Shown: positions 1-7,176 of the stretch, one piece after another
How positions within the stretch are numbered: position 1 is the first letter of the stretch
Layout: every line of letters begins with the position of its first letter
DNA from: Methanobacteriota archaeon
GTDB lineage: Archaea > Halobacteriota > Syntropharchaeia > JACQPP01
DNA length: 35,317 nucleotides
NCBI GenBank assembly: GCA_016207465.1
Contig: JACQPP010000075.1
Coordinates: 1-35,317 of the forward strand
Direction: 5' to 3'
Notes under the pieces: model-generated
The model's input: the letters and a program-made list of their open reading frames with translations, nothing else
Database searches by the model: none
What the model was told of the DNA's origin: nothing
Program-made: the position numbers and the translations under genes

Positions 1-1
1 G

Positions 2-1807
2 GGGCCGGACTTCCCCACCGCGGGCATCATCCACGGCAAGACCGGCATCCGGGAGGCCTACGAGACCGGCCGCGGGCTCATCAAGGTCCGCGCCAAGGCC
101 GACATCGAGGAGGACAAGCGGGGCCGCAGCCGCATCATCGTCACCGAGATTCCCTACCAGGTGAACAAGACTTCTCTGCTGGAGGCCATCGCGGACCTGG
201 TGCGGGACAAGAAGGTGGAGGGCATCTCGGACCTGCGGGACGAGTCGGACCGGGATGGCATGCGGGTGGTGGTGGAGCTGAAGGCAGACGCGAATGCGGA
301 GATTGTGCTGAACCAGCTCTTCAAGCACACGCAGATGGAGACCACCTTCGGCATCATCAACCTGGCCCTGGTGGGGGGGGAGCCCCGGGTGCTGCCCCTG
401 CGGGACCTCCTGCAGCAGTTCGTGGACCACCGGAGGCAGGTCATCCGCCGGAGGACCCAGTTCCGCCTCGCGAAGGCGGAGAAGCGGGCCCACATCGTGG
501 AGGGGTTGCGCACCGCCATCTCGAAGCTCGACCAGACCATCGCCCTCATCCGGAAGTCCCGGTCGCCGGAGGAGGCCCGGGGGGCCCTCATGGCGAAGAT
601 GGCCCTCTCGGAGGAGCAGGCCAACGCCATCCTGGAGATGCGCCTCTCCCGGCTGACGGGGCTGGAGCGGGAGAAACTGGAGCAGGAATATGAGGAGCTG
701 CGGAAGACCATCGCGCGGCTGAAGAAAATCCTGGCCTCGGAGAAGGAGATTCTGGGCCTCATCCGCGAGGAGTTGCAGGAACTCAAGTCTAAATACGGGG
801 ACGAGCGGCGTACCCGCATCGTGGAGCGCACCGTGGAGCTGGGGGTGGAGGACCTTATCGCCCAGGAGGAGATGGTGGTCTCCATCACCCACGGGGGCTA
901 CATCAAGCGGCTCCCGGTGGACTCCTTCCGGCGGCAGCGGCGCGGGGGCAAGGGCATCGTGGGGATGGAGACCAAGGAGGAGGACTTCGTGCGGGACATC
1001 TTCGTGGCCAACACCCACGACCACCTCCTCTTCTTCTCGAACCTGGGGAAGGCCTACTGGCTGAAGACCTACGAGGTCCCCCAGGCGGGGCGGCACGCCA
1101 AGGGCAAGGCCATCATCAACCTCATCAAGGTCTCCCCGGGGGAGAGGATTACCGCCTCCATCCCGGTCCATGAGTTCGACGACAAGCGCTACCTGTTCTT
1201 CGCCACCCGGCAGGGGACGGTGAAGAAGACCCGCCTCGACGCCTTCAGCAATCCCCGGTCCAGCGGCATCCGGGCCATGGGCCTCCGCGGGGGCGACGAG
1301 CTGGAGGACGTGAAGCTCACCGACGGGAAGCACGAGGTCATCCTCGCCACCCGCCTGGGGCAGGCGGTGCGCTTCCATGAGGAGGAGGTCCGCGACATGG
1401 GGCGGGGGGCCGCCGGGGTCCGGGGCATCCGGGTCTCCCGGGGGGACCGGGTCATCTCCCTGGAGGTGGTGGAGCCGAAGAACGTCCTCCTCGCCATCAC
1501 CGAGAAGGGCTACGGGAAGCGCACGGAGGTGGCGGAGTACCGGAAGACCGCGCGGGGGGGCAAGGGGGTCATCAACGTGAAGGTCACTGACAAGACCGGC
1601 CCCGTGGTCTCCATCCTGAACGTGACCGACGAGGACGAGATTATCCTCATGTCATCGAGGGGGCAGACCATCCGCACCGTCGTCAAGCAAATCAGCCTCC
1701 AGGGGCGGGCCACCCAGGGGGTGCGGGTCATGAATCTGGAGGGGGGAGACCGGGTGGTGGCCGCCGAGAAGGTCATTGAAGAGGGGAACGGGAACGGCGA
1801 GGAGTAG
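2..1807 (+). CDS. gyrA: DNA gyrase subunit A, 3' part (5' end outside the window)
   Basis: This is the last 601 codons of the gyrase A subunit, which cuts and rejoins DNA in the A2B2 enzyme that introduces negative supercoils. The reading frame is open from base 2, starting GPDFPTAGIIHGK, a conserved stretch of the breakage-reunion domain after the active-site Tyr, so the N-terminal part with the Tyr is missing from the window. A coiled-coil region follows (bases about 560-830, with KLEQEYEELRKTIARLKK), then the C-terminal beta-pinwheel. The motif QRRGGKG at bases 935-955 is the GyrA box that separates GyrA from ParC/TopoIV and is needed to wrap DNA. Repeated pinwheel blades are visible (AKGKAIIN, GRGAAGVRG, ARGGKGVIN). 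The gene converges on the universal stress gene. gyrB, usually adjacent, would lie upstream. Confidence 0.97.
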   Translation, partial: GPDFPTAGIIHGKTGIREAYETGRGLIKVRAKADIEEDKRGRSRIIVTEIPYQVNKTSLLEAIADLVRDKKVEGISDLRDESDRDGMRVVVELKADANAEIVLNQLFKHTQMETTFGIINLALVGGEPRVLPLRDLLQQFVDHRRQVIRRRTQFRLAKAEKRAHIVEGLRTAISKLDQTIALIRKSRSPEEARGALMAKMALSEEQANAILEMRLSRLTGLEREKLEQEYEELRKTIARLKKILASEKEILGLIREELQELKSKYGDERRTRIVERTVELGVEDLIAQEEMVVSITHGGYIKRLPVDSFRRQRRGGKGIVGMETKEEDFVRDIFVANTHDHLLFFSNLGKAYWLKTYEVPQAGRHAKGKAIINLIKVSPGERITASIPVHEFDDKRYLFFATRQGTVKKTRLDAFSNPRSSGIRAMGLRGGDELEDVKLTDGKHEVILATRLGQAVRFHEEEVRDMGRGAAGVRGIRVSRGDRVISLEVVEPKNVLLAITEKGYGKRTEVAEYRKTARGGKGVINVKVTDKTGPVVSILNVTDEDEIILMSSRGQTIRTVVKQISLQGRATQGVRVMNLEGGDRVVAAEKVIEEGNGNGEE

Positions 1808-1827
1808 GATTTCCACAACGCCTTCGT

Positions 1828-1903
1828 ATCCGCAGATTTCGCAGATGAACGCAGATTAAAAAACGGGCAAAATAACTTTGTGTAATCTGCGTAATCTGTG
1901 GAT
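1828..1903. terminator. Imperfect inverted repeat between convergent gyrA and usp genes
   Basis: The arms 1828-1846 (atccgcagatttcgcagat) and 1885-1903 (atctgcgtaatctgtggat) are complementary except for a few positions. The segment lies in the 122-base gap between two converging genes, so it could end transcription from both sides. A related sequence, tctgcgtaatctgcggat, occurs at 28822-28839, at another convergent gene end. This makes it a dispersed repeat rather than a unique terminator. Confidence 0.5.
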
Positions 1904-1929
1904 AGGCCAAGGACTTTCAGAATGGAGCA

Positions 1930-2760
1930 CTAATCCGGGACCACCACGACGGGCACCGGGGCGCTGTTGATGAGGTCCTGGGCGGTGCTCTGGTGGACGA
2001 AGCGGAAGGCCTTGTCGTATCTCTGGTGGCCCATGACGAGGAGGTCGTAGGTCTTGGCGAGCTGGGCGAGGTAGGCGGGGAGGGAGTCGCTGCCGTGGGG
2101 GACCTCCACGGCCTCGTAGGTGACGGGGATGTTCTGCTTGCGGCAGAGTTCGGCGAAGCGCTTGAGGCCGTTCTTCTTGAGGGCCACGATGTCGGGGATG
2201 TCGCCGGGGAAGAGGGCGGTGATGAGGTGGACCTCCGTCCCCATCTGGCGGGCGAGGCGGATGGCCACCTGGCCCACCTTGGTCATCTCCTTGCGGAGGG
2301 GGTTGACGGGGACCAGGATTCTCTTCATGGCGACGGAGTCGGAGGGCGGAGGCATGTCCTGGGATTGGGGGACCACCGCGACGGGGATGGTGGCGAGGTT
2401 GATGAGGTCCTGGGCGGTGGACTGGTGGACGAAGCGGTAGATGCGGTCGTATTTGCCGTGGCCCATGAGGATGAGGTCGCAGCCCCGGGCGTGGCGGCAG
2501 ATGCGGGGGGCGAGGGCCTCGTTGCCCCCCTCCACCTCCTCCACCTGGAAGGTGGCCTCGACTCCCTGGCTCCGGCAGAGTTCCTTGAGCCGGTCGAGTC
2601 CCTGGCGGCGGAGGTCCTTGATTTCCCTGACCTCGCTCTGGAAGTTGAGGGCCACCACGCGGAGGGTGGCGTGGAGGCCGCGGGCCCACTCGATGGCAGT
2701 GGCCATGACGCGGTCGCCTCCTTTGATGGGGTCCACGGCCACCCGGATTCTGCGGAACAT
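1930..2760 (-). CDS. Universal stress protein, two tandem UspA domains
   Basis: A 276-residue protein built of two Usp domains (about 1-135 and 144-276). Each starts with a beta strand of the RIRVAVDP / KRILVPVNP type and ends with a PVAVVP / PVVVVPD strand. Usp proteins bind ATP or AMP and act in stress or signalling; the target here is unknown. The usual nucleotide loop Gxx(G)-x9-G(S/T) appears only in altered form in both halves (MGHGKYDRIYRFVHQSTAQ and MGHQRYDKAFRFVHQSTAQ), with HQST where G(S/T) is expected. Nucleotide binding is therefore uncertain, but the two halves agree closely, so the variant is conserved and not decayed. The ATG directly abuts the roadblock gene stop (no gap), so the two are translated from one mRNA. 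Confidence 0.9.
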   Translation of the reverse strand: MFRRIRVAVDPIKGGDRVMATAIEWARGLHATLRVVALNFQSEVREIKDLRRQGLDRLKELCRSQGVEATFQVEEVEGGNEALAPRICRHARGCDLILMGHGKYDRIYRFVHQSTAQDLINLATIPVAVVPQSQDMPPPSDSVAMKRILVPVNPLRKEMTKVGQVAIRLARQMGTEVHLITALFPGDIPDIVALKKNGLKRFAELCRKQNIPVTYEAVEVPHGSDSLPAYLAQLAKTYDLLVMGHQRYDKAFRFVHQSTAQDLINSAPVPVVVVPD

Positions 2761-3129
2761 TTATCCGAGTATCTGTTTGATTTTCTCGGCGGCCTTCTCC
2801 ATCTCGACGAGGGCGAGCCCGAGGCCGGCCTCGGGGCGGGCCATGGCGACGAGGAGGGCCTTGGGTCCGGCGCCGGCGGCGATGACCTTGCCCTCTTTGG
2901 ATTCGACGACTACGCGGTCGGGGATTCCTTTCTTGAGTTCGCTGGTGGCGGTCTCGGCGGCGCCGAGCATGGTGGCGCTCATGGCGGCGAAGGTCTCGGC
3001 CCGGATGGAGCCGGTGATGTTGGAGGCCATGAGGAGGCCGTCGCGGGAGACCACGGCGGAGGCCTCGATGTCCCCGACGTTCTTGAGGTCGTTGAGAATC
3101 TTCTCCAGCATCTCTCTGGTGGTGGCCAT
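2761..3129 (-). CDS. Roadblock/LC7 domain protein
   Basis: A 122-residue protein of the roadblock/LC7 (MglB, longin-like) fold: an N-terminal helix (REMLEKILNDLK), strands EASAVVSRDGLLMAS and RVVVESKEGKVIAAGAG, and a C-terminal helix with EKAAEKIKQIL. Members of this family bind small Ras-like GTPases as homodimers and act as activators or scaffolds. The neighbouring gene upstream encodes a Ras-like GTPase fused to a RecA-like domain, which is the obvious partner; this pairing is inference from context. A TATA-like sequence (ctataag on the minus strand, 3166-3172) overlaps the end of the GTPase gene, so this gene and usp may also be transcribed alone. Confidence 0.88.
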   Translation of the reverse strand: MATTREMLEKILNDLKNVGDIEASAVVSRDGLLMASNITGSIRAETFAAMSATMLGAAETATSELKKGIPDRVVVESKEGKVIAAGAGPKALLVAMARPEAGLGLALVEMEKAAEKIKQILG

Positions 3130-3165
3130 GGGTGTGGTCTCCGCCCCTAAAACGACCTGGGGGGT

Positions 3166-3172
3166 CTTATAG
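3166..3172 (-). promoter_or_regulatory. TATA box for the roadblock-usp pair
   Basis: The minus-strand sequence ctataag lies about 40 bases before the roadblock ATG (3129) and overlaps the GTPase stop codon. Archaeal start sites usually lie about 25 bases downstream, which would leave a leader of about 15 bases. Confidence 0.45.
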
Positions 3173-4336
3173 TCCCTCCATGATTCGCTTCAGGAGCATC
3201 TCGAAGGCGTCGGTGACCCCGGTCTTGGAGGTGGCCACCGCGGGGAGGATGGGGATGTCCCGGGGGAGCTTCATGCGGTCCCGGAGGTCGTCGGGCTTCA
3301 TGGCCCCGGAGAGGTCCTGCTTGTTGGCGATGACCACCGTGGGGAGCCCGAAGGTCTTGGTAAGTTCGAGCATGGTCTTGGCGCGGGGGAAGCTGGTGGG
3401 CTGGGTGGAGTCCACCACCAGGAAGACCCCGAGGGCCTCGCCTCCGAGGAGTTTGAGGATGGGGTCGAAGCGCTCCTGGCCGGGGGTGCCGAAGATGTCG
3501 GCGGAGATGCCGCGGTGCTCGATGTGGCCGTGGTCGAGGGCGATGGTGGTCCCCAGGCGGTTGACGGAGACGGCCCGGGTGGAGATGGAGTGGATGAAGG
3601 TGGACTTGCCCGCGTGGTAGGGGCCGGTGACCAGGATTTTGGGGATGAATGCCTTGACGCCCCCCGGCTTGATGACCCGGAAGAGCATGGTGGCATCCTT
3701 GGTCTGGGTCCAGTCCACCTTGGAGACCCCGTAGTATTGGCCGAAGATGACGCGCTCGGCGATGCCCCCCACCTTGACCACCGCGTTGAAGAGCTCGTCC
3801 TTGATGCGGCGGATGGTTTCGTCCGAGTAGGGCCAGGCGGTGAAGTTGCAGATGGACACCGTGTCGTAGAGGACCAGGACCTTGTGGAAGTCCTGGAGGA
3901 GCTGGAGGGTGTCCTCCTCCCCGGCCAGGTCCATGATGTTGGAGAGGGACTCGCAGACCAGGAGCCCCCGGGGGTTCTCCTCCAGGGCCTTCTCCACGGT
4001 CTTGAGGATGCTGGCGGTGTCCTCGGGGTCCTCCACCAGGTAGCGCTCCTCCGAGTCCTGGCCGATTAGGGCGCTGTAGGCGTCCACGATGATGAGGTGG
4101 TCCCGGTGGGAGTTCAGGTCCCAGCCGAGTTCCTCGAAGCGGTCCCGGATGGCGTGGGGCGAGGCCGTGGAGGTCACGTAGATGCCCTTGACCCCCTTCT
4201 CCAGGTTGTGATAGAGGCTCTGCATCCCGAAGACATCCCCCTCCACCCCCGGGTGGATGAGGTAGACCAGGGACTTGCCTGTAGGGATGCCTCCGTCGAG
4301 GTATTCGTCGAGCTTCGGGATTCCGGTTTCAATCAT
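3167..4336 (-). CDS. RecA/KaiC-like domain fused to a Ras-like small GTPase
   Basis: A 389-residue fusion. Residues 1-225 resemble a KaiC-type RecA fold (GIPKLDEYLDGGIPTGKS start, LIIVDAYSAL and LLVCESLSNI strands), but the normal Walker A position reads HPGVEGDVFG, without the GK(T/S) lysine, and the Walker B Asp reads Glu. This half is probably a pseudo-ATPase. Residues 232-389 are a small GTPase with all motifs: G1 GPYHAGKS (238-245), G3 DIFGTPGQ (280-287), G4 NKQD (338-341) and G5 TSK (369-371). It is closest in style to archaeal Gtr/Srprb/MglA-like GTPases. With roadblock next door it suggests a membrane or polarity switch of the MglA/MglB type; the process controlled is unknown. A TATA box lies at 4404-4413. 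Confidence 0.88.
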   Translation of the reverse strand: MIETGIPKLDEYLDGGIPTGKSLVYLIHPGVEGDVFGMQSLYHNLEKGVKGIYVTSTASPHAIRDRFEELGWDLNSHRDHLIIVDAYSALIGQDSEERYLVEDPEDTASILKTVEKALEENPRGLLVCESLSNIMDLAGEEDTLQLLQDFHKVLVLYDTVSICNFTAWPYSDETIRRIKDELFNAVVKVGGIAERVIFGQYYGVSKVDWTQTKDATMLFRVIKPGGVKAFIPKILVTGPYHAGKSTFIHSISTRAVSVNRLGTTIALDHGHIEHRGISADIFGTPGQERFDPILKLLGGEALGVFLVVDSTQPTSFPRAKTMLELTKTFGLPTVVIANKQDLSGAMKPDDLRDRMKLPRDIPILPAVATSKTGVTDAFEMLLKRIMEGL

Positions 4337-4403
4337 CCAGCAGTCCAGGGCCCCCGGGCCCCCTCCCCCACGATGTTCCTTGTGCTGGTCATACGGTTCC
4401 TGT

Positions 4404-4413
4404 GCATAAAAAG
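4404..4413 (-). promoter_or_regulatory. TATA box for the RecA-GTPase fusion gene
   Basis: Minus-strand ctttttatgc lies about 70 bases before the start codon at 4336, predicting a leader of about 45 bases. It suggests that the GTPase fusion has its own promoter rather than depending on the upstream KaiC-like gene, whose stop codon overlaps this point. Confidence 0.4.
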
Positions 4414-4414
4414 C

Positions 4415-5140
4415 CTACGGCGGCGCGGGCCTCACATAGGAGTACTTGATGTTGATTTTCGAGCCCTCGACCTCGTACTCGTACCACTTGGTGGGCTTCT
4501 GGGACATCCCCATTGCCCGCAGGAAGCAGCTGTCGTTCTCCACCTTGACCTCCAGCACCCCGTCCAGCAGCTGCTTCAGGGTGTTGATGGTGGCATCGTC
4601 GTGCATCCCCTGCTCCACCACGTAGATGCCCAGGGCATCGGCGGTCTTGATGCGCCCCGTGAACACGTGGAGGAAGCGGAACACCGTCTGGAGGTTCGAG
4701 TACATGAGCATGGTGCTCAGGGAGTAGACGCAGAGCCGCGCCTTGCGCACCTGCTTCTTCATCCAGAAGTCCTCGAAGAAGTTGGTGATGCCCACCGAGA
4801 TGCCCGTCAGGTTCACCGGGCTCGACACCCGCTTGATGTTCTCCGTGTCCCCGATGGCGAGGCCGATGGTCTGGGACATGCAGTCCACGATGCCCAGCCG
4901 CGGCTTGTGGGGCTCTAGGTCCAGCCCGTTGTCCTTGAACCACTTCAGGGCGTCCTCCCCCGACATGCTGGTGGTCACCAGGATTCCCGACTCCCCCTGG
5001 GCCAGCCCCGAGTAGAGGATGTTGTTGGCGATGACCTCCTTCCCGCTCATGGGGGGCCCGATGAGCATGATGTTCGTGCCCCCCTTCACCACCGGCACCA
5101 CCTCCTCCAACCCCGGGATGCCCAGCTTGTAGTCGCTCAT
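4415..5140 (-). CDS. KaiC/GvpD-like RecA-fold ATPase (degenerate P-loop)
   Basis: A single RecA-like domain of 241 residues. The start at 5140 (MSDYKLGIPGLEE) is chosen because a TATA box at 5170-5177 would place transcription only a few bases upstream, and the open frame above it runs through terminator-like hairpins. The P-loop reads GPPMSGKE (28-35): the lysine is kept, but the Thr/Ser that binds magnesium is Glu. The Walker B strand reads LCVYSLSTM, without the usual Asp. Such single-domain KaiC relatives (FlaH, GvpD and many archaeal signalling proteins) work as regulatory nucleotide sensors or scaffolds. It sits upstream of the RecA-GTPase fusion and may form a hetero-oligomer with its RecA half; this is inference. 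Confidence 0.82.
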   Translation of the reverse strand: MSDYKLGIPGLEEVVPVVKGGTNIMLIGPPMSGKEVIANNILYSGLAQGESGILVTTSMSGEDALKWFKDNGLDLEPHKPRLGIVDCMSQTIGLAIGDTENIKRVSSPVNLTGISVGITNFFEDFWMKKQVRKARLCVYSLSTMLMYSNLQTVFRFLHVFTGRIKTADALGIYVVEQGMHDDATINTLKQLLDGVLEVKVENDSCFLRAMGMSQKPTKWYEYEVEGSKINIKYSYVRPAPP

Positions 5141-5169
5141 GACGGTGGGTAACAATCGGGGGAGGGTGC

Positions 5170-5177
5170 TTAAATGG
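5170..5177 (-). promoter_or_regulatory. TATA box for the KaiC-like gene
   Basis: Minus-strand catttaag is centred about 33 bases before the ATG at 5140, predicting an almost leaderless mRNA. It lies between the start codon and the two hairpins that follow the cytochrome gene. Confidence 0.55.
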
Positions 5178-5182
5178 TTTTT

Positions 5183-5237
5183 CCCCCGCTCGCTTCGCTC
5201 GCGGGGGGTGTCTTTTCCCTCGCTCCGCTCGGGAAAA
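5183..5237. terminator. Two tandem GC-loop hairpins after the cytochrome c gene
   Basis: Stem 1: cccccgc (5183-5189) with gcggggg (5201-5207). Stem 2: ttttccc (5213-5219) with gggaaaa (5231-5237). Both loops are variants of tcgcttcgctc. They lie between the cytochrome stop (5256) and the KaiC-like promoter (5170), where a terminator is expected. Hairpins of the same make-up occur at 18484-18526 and 18571-18599. Confidence 0.5.
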
Positions 5238-5255
5238 AACACATATGCCTGATTT

Positions 5256-5690
5256 TTACAGGCTCTTCAGATACGCCACGAGGTCGTCCAGCTGCTCCGG
5301 GCTCAACTGGTCCTTGAAGGTCTTCGGCATGACTCCGGGGGGAAACCCGCTGACCACCACTGCATCCGGGCTCACGATGGACTCCCGGATGTAGGCGTCC
5401 CCCTTCGACCCGACTCCCTTCAGCCCCGGTCCCACAATCCGGCTGTCGCCGGTGGCGTGGCACGAGGTGCAGGCGGGGCTGGCCACCTTCTCGAAGATGT
5501 CCTTTCCCCTGGCGGCGTCCCCCCTGGCCGCCGCCGGGGTGGCCGCAGGGGGGGTCTCGGCCCGGGGTGTCGTCTGGCCCAGGGGCTGGGCGAGAGGCGG
5601 CGAGGCGAGAGGCGGAGGGGTGTGGTGGGAACACCCGGCGATGACCACCGCGGCCACCACCACCAGGAGGAGAAGGAGACGCCGGGCCAT
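5256..5690 (-). CDS. Lipoprotein monoheme c-type cytochrome
   Basis: A 144-residue exported cytochrome. The start at 5690 gives a typical lipoprotein signal: MARR, a hydrophobic run, then lipobox VIAGC with Cys20. A Pro/Ala/Thr-rich linker (22-55) spaces the heme domain from the membrane. The heme site is CTSCH (74-78), and the Met axial ligand is probably Met121 in GVMPKTF, followed by the closing helix LSPEQLDDLVAYLK. This tail is like class I cytochromes and the heme domain of some cytochrome oxidase subunits II. A TATA box at 5714-5722 puts transcription at the ATG, supporting this start over one 71 codons upstream. The heme would be attached outside the membrane by the Ccm system encoded upstream. 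Its electron partner is not in the window. Confidence 0.9.
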   Translation of the reverse strand: MARRLLLLLVVVAAVVIAGCSHHTPPPLASPPLAQPLGQTTPRAETPPAATPAAARGDAARGKDIFEKVASPACTSCHATGDSRIVGPGLKGVGSKGDAYIRESIVSPDAVVVSGFPPGVMPKTFKDQLSPEQLDDLVAYLKSL

Positions 5691-5713
5691 ACGGGGGAGG
5701 TGTCCGGGAGTGG

Positions 5714-5722
5714 AAATATAAA
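5714..5722. promoter_or_regulatory. Bidirectional TATA box (cytochrome gene, minus; folded RNA region, plus)
   Basis: The sequence aaatataaa reads as a good TATA box on both strands. On the minus strand it predicts initiation near 5691, exactly at the cytochrome ATG. On the plus strand it predicts initiation near 5743, the first base of the first stem of the folded region. Confidence 0.6.
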
Positions 5723-5741
5723 CCTTCCCGGCCATACTGAA

Positions 5742-5959
5742 GCGAGCGCAGAACGCCCAGGCGTTCACGCCGGGGATGAATGCGCTCGCGATTTCAATCT
5801 TCCGTGCTTGCCTGCTGGGCGCAGCCGCGAGGCGTTGGCCGGCGCCTCGCGGCGAGCACAGCATGAGGACCGAACGCGAAACAACATACAACATAGTCGG
5901 CAATACGCAATGTTCAGTTCGGTCCGAACAGCCAAGACGCCCCGGCCTTCAGGCCGGGG
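5742..5959 (+). ncRNA. Candidate structured RNA or IS200/IS605-like remnant, four stem-loops
   Basis: No convincing protein is encoded in this 218-base stretch, but four stems follow one another. I: gcgagcgca (5742-5750) with tgcgctcgc (5781-5789), enclosing a second hairpin aacgcc/ggcgtt. II: an 11-bp perfect stem, 5824-5834 with 5843-5853. III: ggaccgaac (5867-5875) with gttcggtcc (5917-5925). IV: an 8-bp perfect stem ccccggcc/ggccgggg (5940-5959) with loop ttca, followed by tgattcac. Stem IV plus the following bases resembles the right end of archaeal IS200/IS605 elements, whose TnpB guide RNA ends at such a hairpin. No tnpA or tnpB is present. Either an orphan guide-RNA-like remnant or a stand-alone RNA would fit. 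Stem IV also closes the ccm operon on the other strand. Confidence 0.45.
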
Positions 5960-5963
5960 TGAT

Positions 5964-6395
5964 TCACGGCGGGGTGCCGTTCATCCGGCTGCGGATGGTC
6001 TCCTCGTACTTGCTGGGGCACTTGGCCGCGAGCCGGTCGGCCTCGAAGGTCCCGTCGGGGCCGAGGCGGCCGATGGCCACCACCCCCAGGTCCTCGCGGA
6101 AGATGCCGGGGAGAGGCCCCCGGTGGCTCACGTTCATCTCCCGCAGGCCGTCGGTGAGGCGGAACCGGGCGGTGTCCCCCTCCCTCTGGAGGCTCCCCCG
6201 GACGATGACGGCGGCCACCTGGACCGTCTCGGTGCGGTAGCGGGGCTGGTCCACCACCTCGCTCACATACTTGAAAGGGGAGCCGAAGGTGGTGGCGCTC
6301 AGGCCGATGAGCAGCAGCACCAGCACCAGGAAGACCCCCGCCAGGACGCGGATGCGCCGGTTCCCGGGGGGCAGGGGAGGGGACTCGGAGGCCAT
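5964..6395 (-). CDS. ccmE: Cytochrome c maturation heme chaperone CcmE, Cys variant
   Basis: A 143-residue membrane-anchored heme chaperone: one transmembrane helix (about 16-35), then the OB-fold beta barrel. In classical CcmE, heme is bound covalently by His in HxxxY. Here the site reads AKCPSKYE, with Cys126 and Tyr130, the CxxxY form known from archaea and some sulfate reducers. CcmE takes heme from CcmC/CcmAB on the outer face of the membrane and hands it to the apocytochrome. The start at 6395 is chosen because its ATG overlaps the ccmD stop by one base (TGATG), so it is translationally coupled. The last gene of ccmABCDE; no ccmF, ccmG or ccmH is in the window. Confidence 0.92.
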   Translation of the reverse strand: MASESPPLPPGNRRIRVLAGVFLVLVLLLIGLSATTFGSPFKYVSEVVDQPRYRTETVQVAAVIVRGSLQREGDTARFRLTDGLREMNVSHRGPLPGIFREDLGVVAIGRLGPDGTFEADRLAAKCPSKYEETIRSRMNGTPP

Positions 6396-6535
6396 CACGG
6401 GGACGGTGGCCCCCCGGGGGTCTTGAATCCTCCCCGCCCCCGGAGATGCCACCGGAGCCACAGGAGATACCCCGCCAGGAGCCCCCACAGGATTCCGGCC
6501 GACAGGAGGATGGACTGGCCCACAGTATGGCTCAT
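6395..6535 (-). CDS. ccmD: Small single-helix protein at the CcmD position
   Basis: A 46-residue protein beginning MSHTVGQSILLSAG, with one transmembrane helix (about residues 8-28) and a short basic tail (RWHLRGRGG). This is the size, shape and position of CcmD, a small membrane protein that binds CcmC and CcmE and helps release holo-CcmE. Sequence conservation in CcmD is weak, so the call rests on topology and operon order. Its ATG overlaps the ccmC stop (ATGA, 6532-6535), and its stop overlaps the ccmE ATG. These overlaps strongly support a real gene despite its size. Confidence 0.75.
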   Translation of the reverse strand: MSHTVGQSILLSAGILWGLLAGYLLWLRWHLRGRGGFKTPGGPPSP

Positions 6536-7176
6536 CCCCGGCCTCCTGATGCCTGCCATTCCCACCGGAGGGCTGCCATGGAGAACCCCGCGAGGCTGGC
6601 CACCATGAGGACCGCCACCCCCCACATGGGGGGCTCCAGGCCGATGGAGGCGCTGGTGGGATGGAGGGAGAACCCCGCGATGCGGGTGGAGAGGTAGGTC
6701 ATGGGGACCGACACGTAGCCGAAGACCCCCAGCACCGCGCTGAGGCGGGCGCGGGCCTCCGGCTCCTCCACCGCCCGCCGCAGGGTGAGCAGGCCCGCAT
6801 AGACGAACCACATGGAGAGGGTGGAGGTCTCGATGGGGTCCCACGTCCAGTAGAGGTTCTGGTGCTCGTACCAGGTTTCCCGCGCGAACAGGACCCCGGT
6901 GAGCAGGGTGATGGTGCAGAAGAGCAGCCCCAGCCGCGCCGAGCCCTCCGCGACTCCATCCCACCGGAGGCTGCGCGTTCGGAGGTAGAGCAGCCCCGCC
7001 GCCAGGGTGAGGGTGAAGAGCCCGGTGGCGAGGAGGGCGCTGGGGAACTCGAAGAAGAAGATGCGGTAGGCCTCCCCCAGCACCCGCGCTGGGGCCAGCG
7101 CCGCCAGCGCCCCCCAGGTCCCCGCGGCCCCCAGAGCCACGGATGTGAGCAGTAAAATGCTATTCTTCGAGGACAT
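6532..7176 (-). CDS. ccmC: Heme exporter / heme-handling protein CcmC
   Basis: A 214-residue multi-helix membrane protein of the CcmC/heme-handling family, which presents heme to CcmE. It has about six hydrophobic helices. The tryptophan-rich WWD signature is seen as LYWTWDPIET (108-117), and the second axial His is kept in SLHPTSAS (His172). The first axial His, usually in an HVP(A/S)A context, is missing: the matching place reads FFFEFPSALLA, with Glu43 or Phe instead. It overlaps ccmB by 17 bases and ccmD by 4. The altered ligand fits a divergent system that also uses a Cys-type CcmE. Confidence 0.9.
   Translation of the reverse strand: MSSKNSILLLTSVALGAAGTWGALAALAPARVLGEAYRIFFFEFPSALLATGLFTLTLAAGLLYLRTRSLRWDGVAEGSARLGLLFCTITLLTGVLFARETWYEHQNLYWTWDPIETSTLSMWFVYAGLLTLRRAVEEPEARARLSAVLGVFGYVSVPMTYLSTRIAGFSLHPTSASIGLEPPMWGVAVLMVASLAGFSMAALRWEWQASGGRG

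Noticed and set aside
154..888. Long open frame on the minus strand opposite gyrA
   Set aside because: Opposite-strand frames are long throughout because GC-rich third positions remove stop codons. The translation is Ser/Arg-rich and low in information, while the plus strand encodes conserved gyrase sequence.
1993..3150. 385-codon plus-strand frame opposite the usp and roadblock genes
   Set aside because: It is a Gly/Glu/Val/Leu-rich shadow of two well-conserved minus-strand proteins and has no motif of its own.
5742..5975. A complete IS200/IS605 insertion sequence
   Set aside because: Only the right-end-like hairpin and folded RNA-like part are present. There is no room for tnpA or tnpB and no clear left end, so it is reported only as a candidate remnant or RNA.
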